A stretch of 34,257 nt of DNA from Acidobacteriaceae bacterium (GCA_025350325.1 JANXYB010000034.1:1-34257), one strand, 5' to 3'; shown: positions 15,452 through 24,781, counted from the first letter of the stretch. The notes: generated by a model not told the origin, from the letters alone. Made by a program: numbers and translations.

Positions 15452-16918
15452 ATGTTGACGACATCTCCTCAATTCGAAGCGGCCTTGACCATCCTCAGCA
15501 AACTGCGGGCGTCTGGATTCGAGGCGTATCTTGCCGGCGGCTGCGTGCGCGACCTGCTGCTGGGCCGCGCGCCGCAGGATTATGACGTGGCCACGTCGGC
15601 AACGCCCGATGTCGTGCTAGCTATGTTTCCACGGACGTTTGCTGTCGGCGCGCACTTCGGCGTGGTGCTGGTAGCTACGTGCGACGAATCAGATGCAGCA
15701 GATGCAGCTTGCGCGCCCGAAGGGCGAGATACTCCCCTGCCGTCTGTGTTGACCGAGGTGGCGACGTTCCGGTCCGACGGGGTTTATTCAGATGGCCGGC
15801 ACCCCGATGAGGTGCGGTACACGACCAGCGCGGAAGAAGATGTGCAGCGACGGGATTTCACCATCAATGGGCTGCTGTTGGACCCGTTGCGACTCGCGGC
15901 ATCGCCGACCGCAGGGCGTTCGGCTGCGCCTGGTGTCGCTTATGGCGAAAAATCGAAAGAGGGGTTGCGCGCTGCGGTCATCGACCACGTGGGCGGGTTG
16001 GCAGATCTCGATGCGGGCTCGATGCGCGCGATCGGTCAGCCGGAGAAGCGATTTGAGGAAGATCATCTGCGGTTATTGCGGGCAGTGCGGTTTGCGGCCC
16101 GTTTCAGCTTCGAAATAGAGCCAGCTACATTCGCCGCGATGCGCAAGCTCGCGGGCCGCATTCACGCAGTGAGCCGTGAACGCGTGCGCGACGAGTTGAG
16201 CAAAATGCTGACAGAGGGCCACGCACGAAGGGCATTTGAGCTGCTCGATCAGACCGACTTGCTCGTACAGGTTCTGCCTGAAGTCTCAAAGATGAAGGGC
16301 GTCGAGCAGCCGCCGCAGTACCATCCGGAAGGCGATGTGTGGACGCATACCCTGATGCTACTCGAGCAATTGCAGCCGGGTTGCGAACTTACGCTGGCGT
16401 GGGGCGCGCTCTTGCACGACGTGGGCAAGCCGCCGACGTTTCGCGTGGCGCCGGATCGGATTCGCTTTGACGGCCACGTTGAAGTGGGCGTCGCGGTGGG
16501 TGCGGACATTTGCCGCCGTTTTCGATTCTCCAACGACGAGGCGCAGCAGATTCTCGCCCTCATAGACAATCACATGCGCTTCGCCGATGCGCCGCGCATG
16601 AAAGCTTCGACGTTGAAGCGTTTTTTTCGCCTCGACCGCTTCGACGAACATCTAGCGCTGCATCGGATGGATTGCATGGCGGCGCACGCAAATCTGGACA
16701 TCTGGAATTTTGTGCGAGAGCGCTACCAAGCAATGTCCGAGGAAGCAGTGCGGCCGAAGCCATTGATTACCGGGCGCGAATTGATTGCCGAGGGGTACAA
16801 GCCGGGCGCGCAGTTCAAAGAGATGCTGCGAGCAGTTGAAGATGCGCAACTCGAAGGCGTCATTGAGACAGAGCAGCAAGCGCTGGCGCTGGTGCGCGAA
16901 AGATTCCCCTTAGGCTGA
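15452..16918 (+). CDS. CCA-adding-type tRNA nucleotidyltransferase / poly(A) polymerase family protein with HD domain
   Basis: A 488-residue class II nucleotidyltransferase. The head domain has GGCVRDLLLG with the metal-binding pair D43/D45 (DYDVATSA); the neck has RRDFTING (133-140) and EDHLRLLRAVRFAARF. An HD phosphohydrolase domain follows (HTLMLLEQ...LLHDVGKP), as in E. coli-type CCA enzymes that also trim 2',3'-cyclic ends. CCA addition is the probable role, although the tRNA-Val in this window already encodes CCA. Two inserts are odd: residues 77-99, Asp/Ala/Cys-rich and containing a 9-bp DNA tandem repeat, and residues 150-172. The ATG at 15452 is preferred over the adjoining GTG at 15449; neither has a strong ribosome binding site. 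Confidence 0.9.
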   Translation: MLTTSPQFEAALTILSKLRASGFEAYLAGGCVRDLLLGRAPQDYDVATSATPDVVLAMFPRTFAVGAHFGVVLVATCDESDAADAACAPEGRDTPLPSVLTEVATFRSDGVYSDGRHPDEVRYTTSAEEDVQRRDFTINGLLLDPLRLAASPTAGRSAAPGVAYGEKSKEGLRAAVIDHVGGLADLDAGSMRAIGQPEKRFEEDHLRLLRAVRFAARFSFEIEPATFAAMRKLAGRIHAVSRERVRDELSKMLTEGHARRAFELLDQTDLLVQVLPEVSKMKGVEQPPQYHPEGDVWTHTLMLLEQLQPGCELTLAWGALLHDVGKPPTFRVAPDRIRFDGHVEVGVAVGADICRRFRFSNDEAQQILALIDNHMRFADAPRMKASTLKRFFRLDRFDEHLALHRMDCMAAHANLDIWNFVRERYQAMSEEAVRPKPLITGRELIAEGYKPGAQFKEMLRAVEDAQLEGVIETEQQALALVRERFPLG

Positions 16919-17048
16919 CCGCGAATTCGGCTCATCAATCGTGATAGAGCGCACTGCCAAGTGTGTCTGTAGATGAGATAAAAGGGTGTGGTTTCTTTGG
17001 CCGCAAAGACTTTTTGAGCACCATCCTCGCCCCGGAAAGTGAGCACTT

Positions 17049-19049
17049 ATGTCCACCGCCGTAATGAGCAAACCTCTCATCGATTTCCAATCCAGTTGGG
17101 CCGAGTTGAATTTGCCGCCGCATGTACGCGAAGTACTAAGTGCGGCCCCGCTGGTGCAGACGCCAGAGAATCGCACGCAGCTCCTTGACTGGGCGCTGGG
17201 CCGGGCTACGGGCACAACTGACTGGCGGCTAGGCAATCGCGACGATCACGGCGTCTATGAGGCCGTTTTTCACGTTCCTGAAAATCCCTTGGGCCAATCC
17301 AATAGCATGATCCGCATCATTGAGGCAGTCGTAACCAAAGCGCGCAATGGTCTCGCGATCAATTTCCCTGACCCCTCGATGCGGCGGCGCGACCCGGACG
17401 CGATGGTTATCGGCGATACGCTGCCGACCGACAAGCCGACCTACGAGCAACGGTTTGGCGAGACATTCGATAAAACGCGCCAGCAGACGCTCGATTGGCT
17501 CAAGACGCAGGAACTAGTCGCGATGCCGTTCTACGCGGGCACCGATGCGCTGGGCTACGGGTCGCTGCTCATCGTTCCGCGGCAAGCTGCATTTTTTGCA
17601 GCGGCACTGGCGGATTTGCAAGGAATGATCCCGCGCAGCCAGGTACCGGCGGATTTCAAAGTCAGTGGCGGCGTACTGTTCGTTGCCCCGCCTTTCAGAC
17701 ATACCCATTTCAGCGGCCAGCAGATCGTGGTGCATGACCGCACATCGACGCACCAGGAAGTGTTTGCCTACAATCTCTATCCCGGCCCCAGCGCAAAGAA
17801 GGGCGTCTATTCGATGCTGCTTGACATCGGCGAGCGCGAGGGATGGACGACAAATCATTGTGCCGCAGTCGCGGTCGTAACTCCATACGAAAATCAACTG
17901 GTATTGATGCATGAGGGAGCTAGCGGTGGCGGCAAGAGCGAGATGACTGAGCACATCCACCGCATGGAAGATGGCCGTCTGCTCATCGGCCGCAATGTCA
18001 TCACGAAAGAAGAGCGCACCCTCAATTTGCCTGAGGCCTGCCACCTGCGCCCCATTGCTGACGACATGGCGTGCGCGCATCCCAGCTACCAGGACAAGCA
18101 CGGCCGGCTCAAAATAGCGGACGCTGAAAATGCGTGGTTCGTGCGCGTCGACCACATTCACAGCTACGGGACAGCGCCGAATCTGGAACGCCTCTGCATC
18201 GATCCGCCGGAGCCGCTGATTTTTCTAAACCACTATATCGTTCCCGGCGGCACATGCCTGACATGGGAACATGTTGAGGATTCGCCGGGCAAACTATGCA
18301 CGAATCCGCGAGTGATTTTGCCGCGTCGATTGCTTGAAGATATTGCGGGCGGCCCCAAGGCGGTGGACGTGCGCAGCTTTGGTGTTCGCTGTCCTGCTAC
18401 GCATCGGGACAGCCAACTCTACGGAATCCTGGCCATGATGCATGTGCTTAGCCCGGCGCTGGCCTGGCTATGGCGACTGGTTGCCCCACGCGGTCACGCC
18501 AATCCCAGCATTCAAACGCAAAAGGGCAAAGAGATGCAGTCAGAGGGAGTGGGCTCGTATTGGGCATTTGCGACTGGCCGGCGAGTGGACCAGGCAAATC
18601 TGCTGCTGCGGCAAATCGTCGAGACACCCGAGACGCGCTACGTCCTGATCCCCAATCAACACATCGGTGCGTGGAAGGTTGGTTTTATGGCAGAGTGGAT
18701 CGCGCGTGAATATCTGGCTCGCCGCGGCAGCGCTAAATTTGGCCGCGAACAGGTTGGCGAGGCGATATGTCCGCTACTGGGATACATTCCGCACCAACTA
18801 CGCGTCGAGGGCTCCATGATTCCCCGCGTGTTTCTACGCATTGAAGAACAGATTCAGGGCGGCATGGATGTATATGTGGAAGGCGCGCGCCAATGGCGGG
18901 AATTCTTTGCGCGCGAATTAAAACAGTTTCAAGTGCCGGAACTCGCTCCTCTCGGCCACCGCATAATCGAGGCGTGTCTCGATGGTGCGCATCAGGAAGA
19001 CTATAGCAAGCTGATTCCGCATCCGATGTTCAGGGACGATGGAATGTAG
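17049..19049 (+). CDS. DUF4914-family protein with a P-loop (PEP-carboxykinase-like)
   Basis: A 666-residue protein that I recall as DUF4914. A Walker A motif, GASGGGKSEMTEH (P-loop residues 290-297), lies in a context of strand-turn-helix like the kinase-type fold of PEP carboxykinase and HPr kinase. Other conserved-looking parts are SGGVLFVAPPFRHTHFSGQQ (207-226), the acidic RPIADDMACAHP, LIFLNHYIVPGGTCLTWEH and RYVLIPNQHIGAWKVGF. No signal peptide or membrane span is seen, so it should be cytoplasmic. An ATP- or GTP-dependent phosphotransfer on an unknown metabolite is an inference from the P-loop. GGAAAG lies upstream of the ATG. It has 130 bp before it and 181 bp after it, so it may be its own unit. 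Confidence 0.8.
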   Translation: MSTAVMSKPLIDFQSSWAELNLPPHVREVLSAAPLVQTPENRTQLLDWALGRATGTTDWRLGNRDDHGVYEAVFHVPENPLGQSNSMIRIIEAVVTKARNGLAINFPDPSMRRRDPDAMVIGDTLPTDKPTYEQRFGETFDKTRQQTLDWLKTQELVAMPFYAGTDALGYGSLLIVPRQAAFFAAALADLQGMIPRSQVPADFKVSGGVLFVAPPFRHTHFSGQQIVVHDRTSTHQEVFAYNLYPGPSAKKGVYSMLLDIGEREGWTTNHCAAVAVVTPYENQLVLMHEGASGGGKSEMTEHIHRMEDGRLLIGRNVITKEERTLNLPEACHLRPIADDMACAHPSYQDKHGRLKIADAENAWFVRVDHIHSYGTAPNLERLCIDPPEPLIFLNHYIVPGGTCLTWEHVEDSPGKLCTNPRVILPRRLLEDIAGGPKAVDVRSFGVRCPATHRDSQLYGILAMMHVLSPALAWLWRLVAPRGHANPSIQTQKGKEMQSEGVGSYWAFATGRRVDQANLLLRQIVETPETRYVLIPNQHIGAWKVGFMAEWIAREYLARRGSAKFGREQVGEAICPLLGYIPHQLRVEGSMIPRVFLRIEEQIQGGMDVYVEGARQWREFFARELKQFQVPELAPLGHRIIEACLDGAHQEDYSKLIPHPMFRDDGM

Positions 19050-19230
19050 CATGCCCGACAGGCTCAATGAATCGTATGCTTGCGCACAAGACGTATAGAC
19101 GAGCCGCAAACTCTTTCCTGCGAAATTAGCGTGCTGTATTTTCGAGAGTGCGAAATGTCCCTGGGATAGGCTGGCTAATGCGGTCGAGGGCACTGAGACA
19201 TCGAGGCGAAGGAAAGCGGCAAAGGAGCGA

Positions 19231-20412
19231 ATGGCGACGGCACCGCGTCAATTCGACGTAATTGTGTTGGGGGCCGGCGCTGCGGGGCTCATGTGCGCCG
19301 CAGTGGCCGGCCAGCGCGGCCGACGCGTCCTGCTGCTCGAACACAACGGACAGCCGGGGCGGAAGATCCTTATCTCGGGCGGTGGGCGATGCAACTTCAC
19401 CAATCAGCATTGCTCGCCTGAAAACTTCCTGTCTGAAAATCCTCACTTTGCGAAGTCGGCTTTGTCGCTCTACCAGCCGCATCACTTTCTTGAGCTTGTA
19501 GAGAAATACGGAATCCCCTGGCATGAGAAGACGCTGGGGCAACTCTTCTGCGATCACTCGTCGCGCGCCATTCTCGACATGCTGCTCGCGGAGTGTGCCC
19601 TGGGCAAGGTAGAGATCCTGCTCAACGCCCATAACGTCAGGGTCGAAAGTGCGAGTCACGGATTTAGCGTCGAGACTTCTCTGGGTGCGTTTGCGGCACC
19701 AGCCCTGGTGGTGGCGACGGGCGGGTTATCGATTCCCAAGATGGGGGCGAGTGGCCTGGCTTACGAGCTGGCGGGCCAGTTCAATCTGGCGGTCGTTCCG
19801 CCGCGTCCTGCCTTGGTTCCGTTGCTGCTCGGCGGCAACGAGGCGGGCTGGACGGATCTGGCCGGGGTGGCCGCGGATGTGATCGCCTACGCATGCGGGG
19901 GAACCAGATTCAGAGAGAAGATGCTGGTTACGCATCGCGGCCTTAGCGGGCCGGCGGTTTTGCAGGCATCGTCGTATTGGCGACCGGGCGAACCGCTCAC
20001 CGTCGATTTTGCGCCTGAGGTGAATGGGATATTGAAGCCGCTGACCGAGCCACGATCGCGACGCGATTTCGCCGGCCTCAGGCAGGCATTGCGTGCTGTG
20101 CTGCCGCAGAGGTTGGCGTCGTTTCTGGCCGAGGCAGGCGCACCGACGGGTTGGTCCAACGCCGCGCTCGCGGCATGCGAACAGCGGTTGCACCGCTGGG
20201 ATTTTCATCCCGTTGGCACGGAAGGTTTCGAGAAGGCGGAGGTCACTGCAGGCGGCGTTGCTACGGATCATTTACAGGCGCGGACCATGGAGACCCGCAC
20301 TGTCCCCGGCTTATTTTTTATAGGCGAAGCGGTGGACGTCACCGGTCACTTGGGCGGGTTCAATTTTCAGTGGGCGTGGGCTTCCGCGGTCGCCGCGGGT
20401 CGGGCGGTTTGA
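19231..20412 (+). CDS. HI0933/YhiN-family FAD-dependent oxidoreductase
   Basis: A 393-residue flavoprotein. The N-terminal dinucleotide-binding fold shows GAGAAG at 14-19 followed by an acidic residue ending strand two (LLLEHN). The family-specific stretch KILISGGGRCNFTN follows, and the C-terminal FAD motif is FFIGEAVDVTGHLGGFNFQWAWASAVAAG. TAGGVATDHLQARTME is also diagnostic. Members are called aminoacetone oxidase family or BaiN-like reductases; the true substrate is unknown. A good AAAGGAG lies four bases before the ATG. Its stop is one base from the stop of the convergent secreted-protein gene. Confidence 0.93.
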   Translation: MATAPRQFDVIVLGAGAAGLMCAAVAGQRGRRVLLLEHNGQPGRKILISGGGRCNFTNQHCSPENFLSENPHFAKSALSLYQPHHFLELVEKYGIPWHEKTLGQLFCDHSSRAILDMLLAECALGKVEILLNAHNVRVESASHGFSVETSLGAFAAPALVVATGGLSIPKMGASGLAYELAGQFNLAVVPPRPALVPLLLGGNEAGWTDLAGVAADVIAYACGGTRFREKMLVTHRGLSGPAVLQASSYWRPGEPLTVDFAPEVNGILKPLTEPRSRRDFAGLRQALRAVLPQRLASFLAEAGAPTGWSNAALAACEQRLHRWDFHPVGTEGFEKAEVTAGGVATDHLQARTMETRTVPGLFFIGEAVDVTGHLGGFNFQWAWASAVAAGRAV

Positions 20413-20413
20413 T

Positions 20414-21175
20414 TCAAGGCGTGTCCTGTCCTGAGGTAGATTGTGTCGGCGGAGCGAACGGCTTCGAAGGAGGCTTCAGCACGAATCCTTTGCGAACCAA
20501 TGCATAGCCCTGTTGCGGTAATTCAGCCTGTAGTAGCTCATTCGCAGGCCCGGAGAAAAGGTCGGTGGTCGCACCTGCAATCGTGGCGATCAAATGATGC
20601 ACGGCGATCGGTTTTCCATCGAGGCTGCCTTGTTCATCTGGATACGTAGCCAACTGTATGGGCACGATCGACCCGGCATTTTTAGGGACGATGGCCCAGA
20701 TGTCCCGATTGTTGTTGGTCACTGCGAGAGCTAGTAAAGTTTCGAGAGCGCCCGGATCAAAATCCGGCAAAAAGACAGCGGAAGTGTGAGCCTCAAGTCG
20801 TGTGGTGTTGCTGTGCCCGCTGGCGGAAGTATTCATCAAAATCTGCGCTGCGTCAGGAGCGGCCGTGACGTTGACGGCGGTGTTGTTGACCGTCGCGCTG
20901 AGTTGCACATGGCGTAGTTGATTTGAGGCGGTCAACTGTTCGGTCTTCGAGAGGGCGTAATCCAAACCCTGCATCGTGACCCGGACTACGGACGTGGAGT
21001 CGAAACCATCCGGCTTGCTCAAGAAGCTGAAGCTGGCCGTGCCGACGGATTTGCCGTTCTGGCTGACGGTGAAATTGCCTGACTGCGCCGACGTGGACAA
21101 AGGAGCAACGCCCAAGATCAAGGCAAGCAGTGACAGCGGGAGATATGAACTAAAAATGCCAACGAGTTTTTGCAT
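20414..21175 (-). CDS. Hypothetical secreted protein
   Basis: A 253-residue protein with a signal peptide: a basic start MQK, a hydrophobic core LPLSLLALILGVAPL, and probable cleavage after STSA near residue 30. The mature part is rich in Thr, Ser, Ala and Asn, suggesting a beta-rich fold. It includes NGKSVGTASFSF, much like DUF6134-type or lipid-binding-like domains, but I cannot name it. No cysteines occur in the mature chain. It is convergent with the flavoprotein gene with a single base between stops, and its 5' end is 173 bp from the sodA stop on the same strand. Confidence 0.75.
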   Translation of the reverse strand: MQKLVGIFSSYLPLSLLALILGVAPLSTSAQSGNFTVSQNGKSVGTASFSFLSKPDGFDSTSVVRVTMQGLDYALSKTEQLTASNQLRHVQLSATVNNTAVNVTAAPDAAQILMNTSASGHSNTTRLEAHTSAVFLPDFDPGALETLLALAVTNNNRDIWAIVPKNAGSIVPIQLATYPDEQGSLDGKPIAVHHLIATIAGATTDLFSGPANELLQAELPQQGYALVRKGFVLKPPSKPFAPPTQSTSGQDTP

Positions 21176-21274
21176 CGCGCTGCAAGATTAGACGCGAAAC
21201 GGGGCGAGGGGTTGTTGAGCACATGGACTATGGGCTCGGGACTGGGGACTTGCGCTTTGGGAGTAGTGCTTGAG

Positions 21275-21330
21275 ATTAAAGAAAAGGGACCAGGAACCCG
21301 GCTTTCGCCAAGCGCTGATCCCTGGTCCCT
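21275..21330 (-). terminator. Rho-independent terminator of sodA
   Basis: Read on the minus strand, AGGGACCAGG (21321-21330 complement) pairs perfectly with CCTGGTCCCT (21285-21294 complement), a 10-bp stem. The 26-base loop contains its own GGC-GAAA-GCC mini-hairpin. TTTTCTTT follows directly. It begins 19 bases beyond the sodA stop. Confidence 0.85.
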
Positions 21331-21353
21331 GTACTTAACTCTCTGTACTTAAC
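21329..21353. repeat. Short direct repeat CTGTACTTAAC x2 at the sodA stop
   Basis: The 11-bp unit occurs at 21329-21339 and 21343-21353, 14 bp apart. The second copy contains the sodA stop codon; the first lies between it and the terminator stem. It looks like a local slippage duplication. Confidence 0.6.
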
Positions 21354-21972
21354 CCTTTGCGACGGCGAAGCGCTTGTTTACTTCGACCCAGTTGACCACG
21401 TTCCACCAGGCAGCCAGATAATCGGGGCGCTTGTTCTGGTACTTCAAGTAGTAGGCGTGCTCCCAGACGTCGTTGCCAAGGATGGGATAGAGTCCCTGGC
21501 TCAACGGGGAATCCTGGTTGGCTGTGGTGATGACCTTGAGCTTGCCGTCCTGCAAGACCAGCCAGCCCCAGCCAGCGCCAAACTGCTTCGCTGTGGTCTC
21601 GTTGAACGTCTTCTTGAAGGTGTCAAAATCACCAAAGTCTTTGGCGATCTGCTCGGCGATTGCGCCGCTGGGTGGGCCGCCCACACCGCTGCTGCCGGTC
21701 GGTCCCATCAGGTTCCAAAATGCGGTGTGATTCGAATGGCCGCCGCCGTTGTTGCGAACCACAGTCCGGACGTCCTCAGGAACTTTGTTCAAATCGCGCA
21801 GCAAATCATCGACTGATTTGGCAGCCAGGTCGGGATGATTGGCCAACGCGGCGTTGACATTGGTGATGTAAGCCTGGTGGTGCTTGTCGTGATGTAAATG
21901 CATCGTCTCGGCATCGATGTGTGGTTCGAGGGCAGCATAGTCGTAAGGAAGCGGGGGAAGCTCATAAGCCAT
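21349..21972 (-). CDS. sodA: Superoxide dismutase, Mn/Fe family (Mn-type residues)
   Basis: A 207-residue enzyme that converts superoxide to oxygen and hydrogen peroxide, cytoplasmic here because no signal peptide is present. The metal ligands are H27 (MHLHHDKHH), H82 (NHTAFW), D168 and H172 (NDVWEHAYY). The outer-sphere pattern [11 protein letters not shown] with Q153 in ANQDSPL points to manganese rather than iron, but some such enzymes use either metal. GAGGAG sits about seven bases before the start at 21972, excluding an in-frame upstream ATG at 22011. An intrinsic terminator follows. A near-perfect 18-bp palindrome lies 54-71 bp upstream and could bind a regulator. Confidence 0.96.
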   Translation of the reverse strand: MAYELPPLPYDYAALEPHIDAETMHLHHDKHHQAYITNVNAALANHPDLAAKSVDDLLRDLNKVPEDVRTVVRNNGGGHSNHTAFWNLMGPTGSSGVGGPPSGAIAEQIAKDFGDFDTFKKTFNETTAKQFGAGWGWLVLQDGKLKVITTANQDSPLSQGLYPILGNDVWEHAYYLKYQNKRPDYLAAWWNVVNWVEVNKRFAVAKG

Positions 21973-22281
21973 AGCAAATCTCCTCAGATCGAATTGTACT
22001 GTTTTGACCACAAGCCGTTGGGATTCTGTTCAGATCAGAACAGGGTGTTTGTGGTTATAGTGTTAGGGCGAAAGCTTAGCGCCTCGCAGCCACGGTAACC
22101 TGAAGTTCACACCCGCGGCGGGGCCCTCTGTTTTGATGGATGCTCGAATGCGGGTGCAAGGTGCGAACTAATTCAACATCGAAACTTTTTGGGAGCCCCA
22201 AACATCCCTAGAGTGTTCTTAACGGAAGAGGCAGGAAGAATGGCTCGGCGATCGTGATGTTACAAAATTCGGTGCGAAACT
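21973..22281. other. 309-bp divergent intergenic region between sodA and the GH15 gene
   Basis: It holds the sodA ribosome binding site and the 18-bp palindrome at 22026-22043, and must contain the promoters of both divergent genes. I see no convincing -35/-10 pair on either strand and no supported open reading frame. Confidence 0.5.
22026..22043. promoter_or_regulatory. 18-bp palindrome upstream of sodA, candidate operator
   Basis: CTGTTCAGATCAGAACAG is an inverted repeat with perfect CTGTTC/GAACAG arms around a GATC centre; only the two positions flanking GATC break the symmetry. Its size and symmetry suit a dimeric helix-turn-helix regulator. The position fits control of sodA, of the divergent GH15 operon, or of both. 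Confidence 0.5.
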
Positions 22282-24726
22282 GTGAGTGAGCAGCTGAATT
22301 ACCGCTGGCTTGAGCAGCAAGGCCACGCATTTGGCGGCCCCGGCCTTGAGCCGCGTTGGACGTCGAGCGTTAAAGATGCCGTCGGAACTGCCTATTCGGC
22401 ATCGAGCCGCGTGTGGTTTACGTGTTCGCATGGCGTGCTTAACGAGATTTATCACCCCACCATCGACAGTGCCCAGGTGCGGGACATGGAGTTTCTGGTC
22501 ACCGACGGGCAGACGTTTGCCCACGAAGAAAAGCGCGACCTTCTGACCACCTTCGAGTACATTCACCCTGAAGCTCTGGGCGTGCGCTATACAAACCGCG
22601 ATCCCGACGGACGCTACACACTGATCAAGGAGATCATCTGCGATCCGCACCATAGTGTCGTGCTGACGCGGGTGCGCCTTGAGGGTCACGAAGATCTGCT
22701 TCCCCGGCTCAAGGTTTATGCGCTGCTGGCTCCGCATTTGAGCGGCGGAGGAGCCGGCAACACCGGCCGTGCGCTCGACCTGGCAGGACACAAGATGCTG
22801 CTGGCGTGGAAAGATCCCTGGTCGCTGGCGATGGGCGCTAGTTGCGGCTTTTCGAGAGTGAGTTGCGGCTTTGTCGGCGCCAGCGACGGTTGGCACGACC
22901 TCATTGATGACTTCAATATGGATTGGGAATTTGGCTCAGCGGTTGGCGGAAACATCGCCTTGATGGGCGAACTCAATCTCGGCGCAGCGGGCCAGGATGG
23001 GGCGCGCGAGTTTACGCTGGCCATCGGTCTTGGCGAAGGCAATCACACCGCTTTACAGAAGACGGTGAGCGCCCTGGCGATGCCGTTTGACCAGCATCGG
23101 GCACGTTTCCTCGAGCAATGGCATCGCGCGGCTAACCCCGAATGGCTCGCCGTCAAGGCCTGCGATGGCGGCAAACTCATGCGCGCCAGCCATAATGTGC
23201 TGCTGGCCCACGAAGACAAAACCTTCTCGGGTGCGTTCGTGGCTTCAGCCTCCATTCCCTGGGGACAGGTGCACGGTGACGACGACCTGGGCGGATACCA
23301 CCTGGTTTGGACCCGCGACATGGTGCAGACTGCCACCGCGCTGTTGGCCTGCGGGCGGGTGGAGACGGCGCGGCGAGCCCTCGTCTACCTGGCCTGTACG
23401 CAAAAGCCAGACGGTGGTTTCGCCCAGAATTTCTGGGTCGATGGACGGCCCTACTGGTCCGGCGTGCAACTCGACGAAGTCGCGTTTCCCATCATTCTCG
23501 CCTGGCGTTTGTGGAAGGGCAACGGGCTCGGCGAAATGGATATTTTCCCGTTTGTGGAGCGGGCGGCCGGTTTCCTGGTGCAGTATGCACCCATCACCCA
23601 TCAGGAGCGCTGGGAAGAAAACGCTGGCTACTCGCCCTCCACGCTGGCTGCGGTGATCGCTGGCCTGATCTGCGCTGCTGAAATAGCCCGAGCCCATGAT
23701 TCGATGGAAATGGCGGTGTTTCTCGAGGAATTTGCCGACTGGATTGAGCGCCACCTTGAAGACTGGACGGTCACCAACGACGGAGTTCTGCTGCCGTCTG
23801 TGAAGCGGCACTACATGCGTATACGCCCGCCGGAACAGGGCGAGGCTTACGCCTGCGAAGGCTGTGGCACTGAGACGATTCGGGTGCAAAATCGGCCGCC
23901 GGGTACCCGCTACGAATTTGAAGCGCGCGAAATCATCGATGCCGGTTTTCTTGAGCTGGTTCGCTACGGGGTGCGACGGGCTGACGATCCGCTGATTATC
24001 GATTCTTTGAAAGTGGTCGACGCGGTCATCAAGCGAGGCCTGCCGCAAGGGCTGGGCTGGCTGCGTTACAACTGGGATGGCTACGGGCAGCGGCCCGACG
24101 GAGGGCCGTTTCAAGGCTGGGGCCAGGGGCGGGTGTGGCCGCTGCTGACTGGCGAACGAGCCCATTATGAATTGGCGGCAGGCAACGATATCGCGCCACT
24201 CATCGCAACCTATGAGCGCTATGCCACGCAGGGGCAAATGATGCCGGAGCAAGTGTGGGACGAGGCCAACCGCCCGGCGCAAAGCCTGCTGCTCGGTCAA
24301 CCTGCCGGTTCGGCGGTGCCACTGGTTTGGGCTCACGCAGAATATCTCAAGCTGCTGCGATCGGCGGTCGACGGCAAGGTGTTTGACCGCATCGAACCTG
24401 TGTACCAGCGCTATTGCGTGCAAGAGGGACGAGAAAAGCTGCGCAGCGGCCTGGAGATTTACAGCATGCTGCGCCCTATCCAAAAAATCGCGCCGGGCGA
24501 CACGCTTCGAATCCTAGACAACAACCGCTTTGAAGTGACCTGGTCGGCCGATAACTGGAAAACGGTGCACGTCACTCCCAGCCGCAACCTCGGCAGTGCA
24601 GGTTACGGCGCCGATCTCTCCCCAGCTCCGAAGCAGACGAGTGGTGGTCTATCATGGACTCTCCACTGGCTCGACCAGGGCCGCTGGCTTGGCTCGAATG
24701 TCGAAGTGAAAATTGAAGCAGACTGA
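22282..24726 (+). CDS. Glycoside hydrolase family 15 (glucoamylase-type) enzyme
   Basis: An 814-residue enzyme of the glucan 1,4-alpha-glucosidase type, releasing glucose from chain ends of starch- or glycogen-like glucans. An N-terminal super-beta-sandwich domain (about 1-290) precedes the (alpha/alpha)6 barrel. Barrel motifs include LGGYHLVWTRDMVQTATALL, then the likely catalytic acid E445 in RWEENAGYSPSTLA and the base E656 in MMPEQVWDEAN. An extra C-terminal beta part follows (about 720-814). No signal peptide is present, so it should act on intracellular glucan. The start is GTG 22282 without a clear ribosome binding site; no nearer ATG exists. It heads a run of pentose phosphate genes, the next one only 55 bp away. 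Confidence 0.92.
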   Translation: MSEQLNYRWLEQQGHAFGGPGLEPRWTSSVKDAVGTAYSASSRVWFTCSHGVLNEIYHPTIDSAQVRDMEFLVTDGQTFAHEEKRDLLTTFEYIHPEALGVRYTNRDPDGRYTLIKEIICDPHHSVVLTRVRLEGHEDLLPRLKVYALLAPHLSGGGAGNTGRALDLAGHKMLLAWKDPWSLAMGASCGFSRVSCGFVGASDGWHDLIDDFNMDWEFGSAVGGNIALMGELNLGAAGQDGAREFTLAIGLGEGNHTALQKTVSALAMPFDQHRARFLEQWHRAANPEWLAVKACDGGKLMRASHNVLLAHEDKTFSGAFVASASIPWGQVHGDDDLGGYHLVWTRDMVQTATALLACGRVETARRALVYLACTQKPDGGFAQNFWVDGRPYWSGVQLDEVAFPIILAWRLWKGNGLGEMDIFPFVERAAGFLVQYAPITHQERWEENAGYSPSTLAAVIAGLICAAEIARAHDSMEMAVFLEEFADWIERHLEDWTVTNDGVLLPSVKRHYMRIRPPEQGEAYACEGCGTETIRVQNRPPGTRYEFEAREIIDAGFLELVRYGVRRADDPLIIDSLKVVDAVIKRGLPQGLGWLRYNWDGYGQRPDGGPFQGWGQGRVWPLLTGERAHYELAAGNDIAPLIATYERYATQGQMMPEQVWDEANRPAQSLLLGQPAGSAVPLVWAHAEYLKLLRSAVDGKVFDRIEPVYQRYCVQEGREKLRSGLEIYSMLRPIQKIAPGDTLRILDNNRFEVTWSADNWKTVHVTPSRNLGSAGYGADLSPAPKQTSGGLSWTLHWLDQGRWLGSNVEVKIEAD

Positions 24727-24781
24727 CAGATTTCGCTCGCACCAGGGCGCACTTTATTGAAAGGATTTTTACCAGATTTAT

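Noticed and set aside
23245..24483. 412-codon minus-strand open frame
   Set aside because: It lies entirely within the GH15 gene, whose motifs are intact on the plus strand; no family resemblance was seen in the antisense product.
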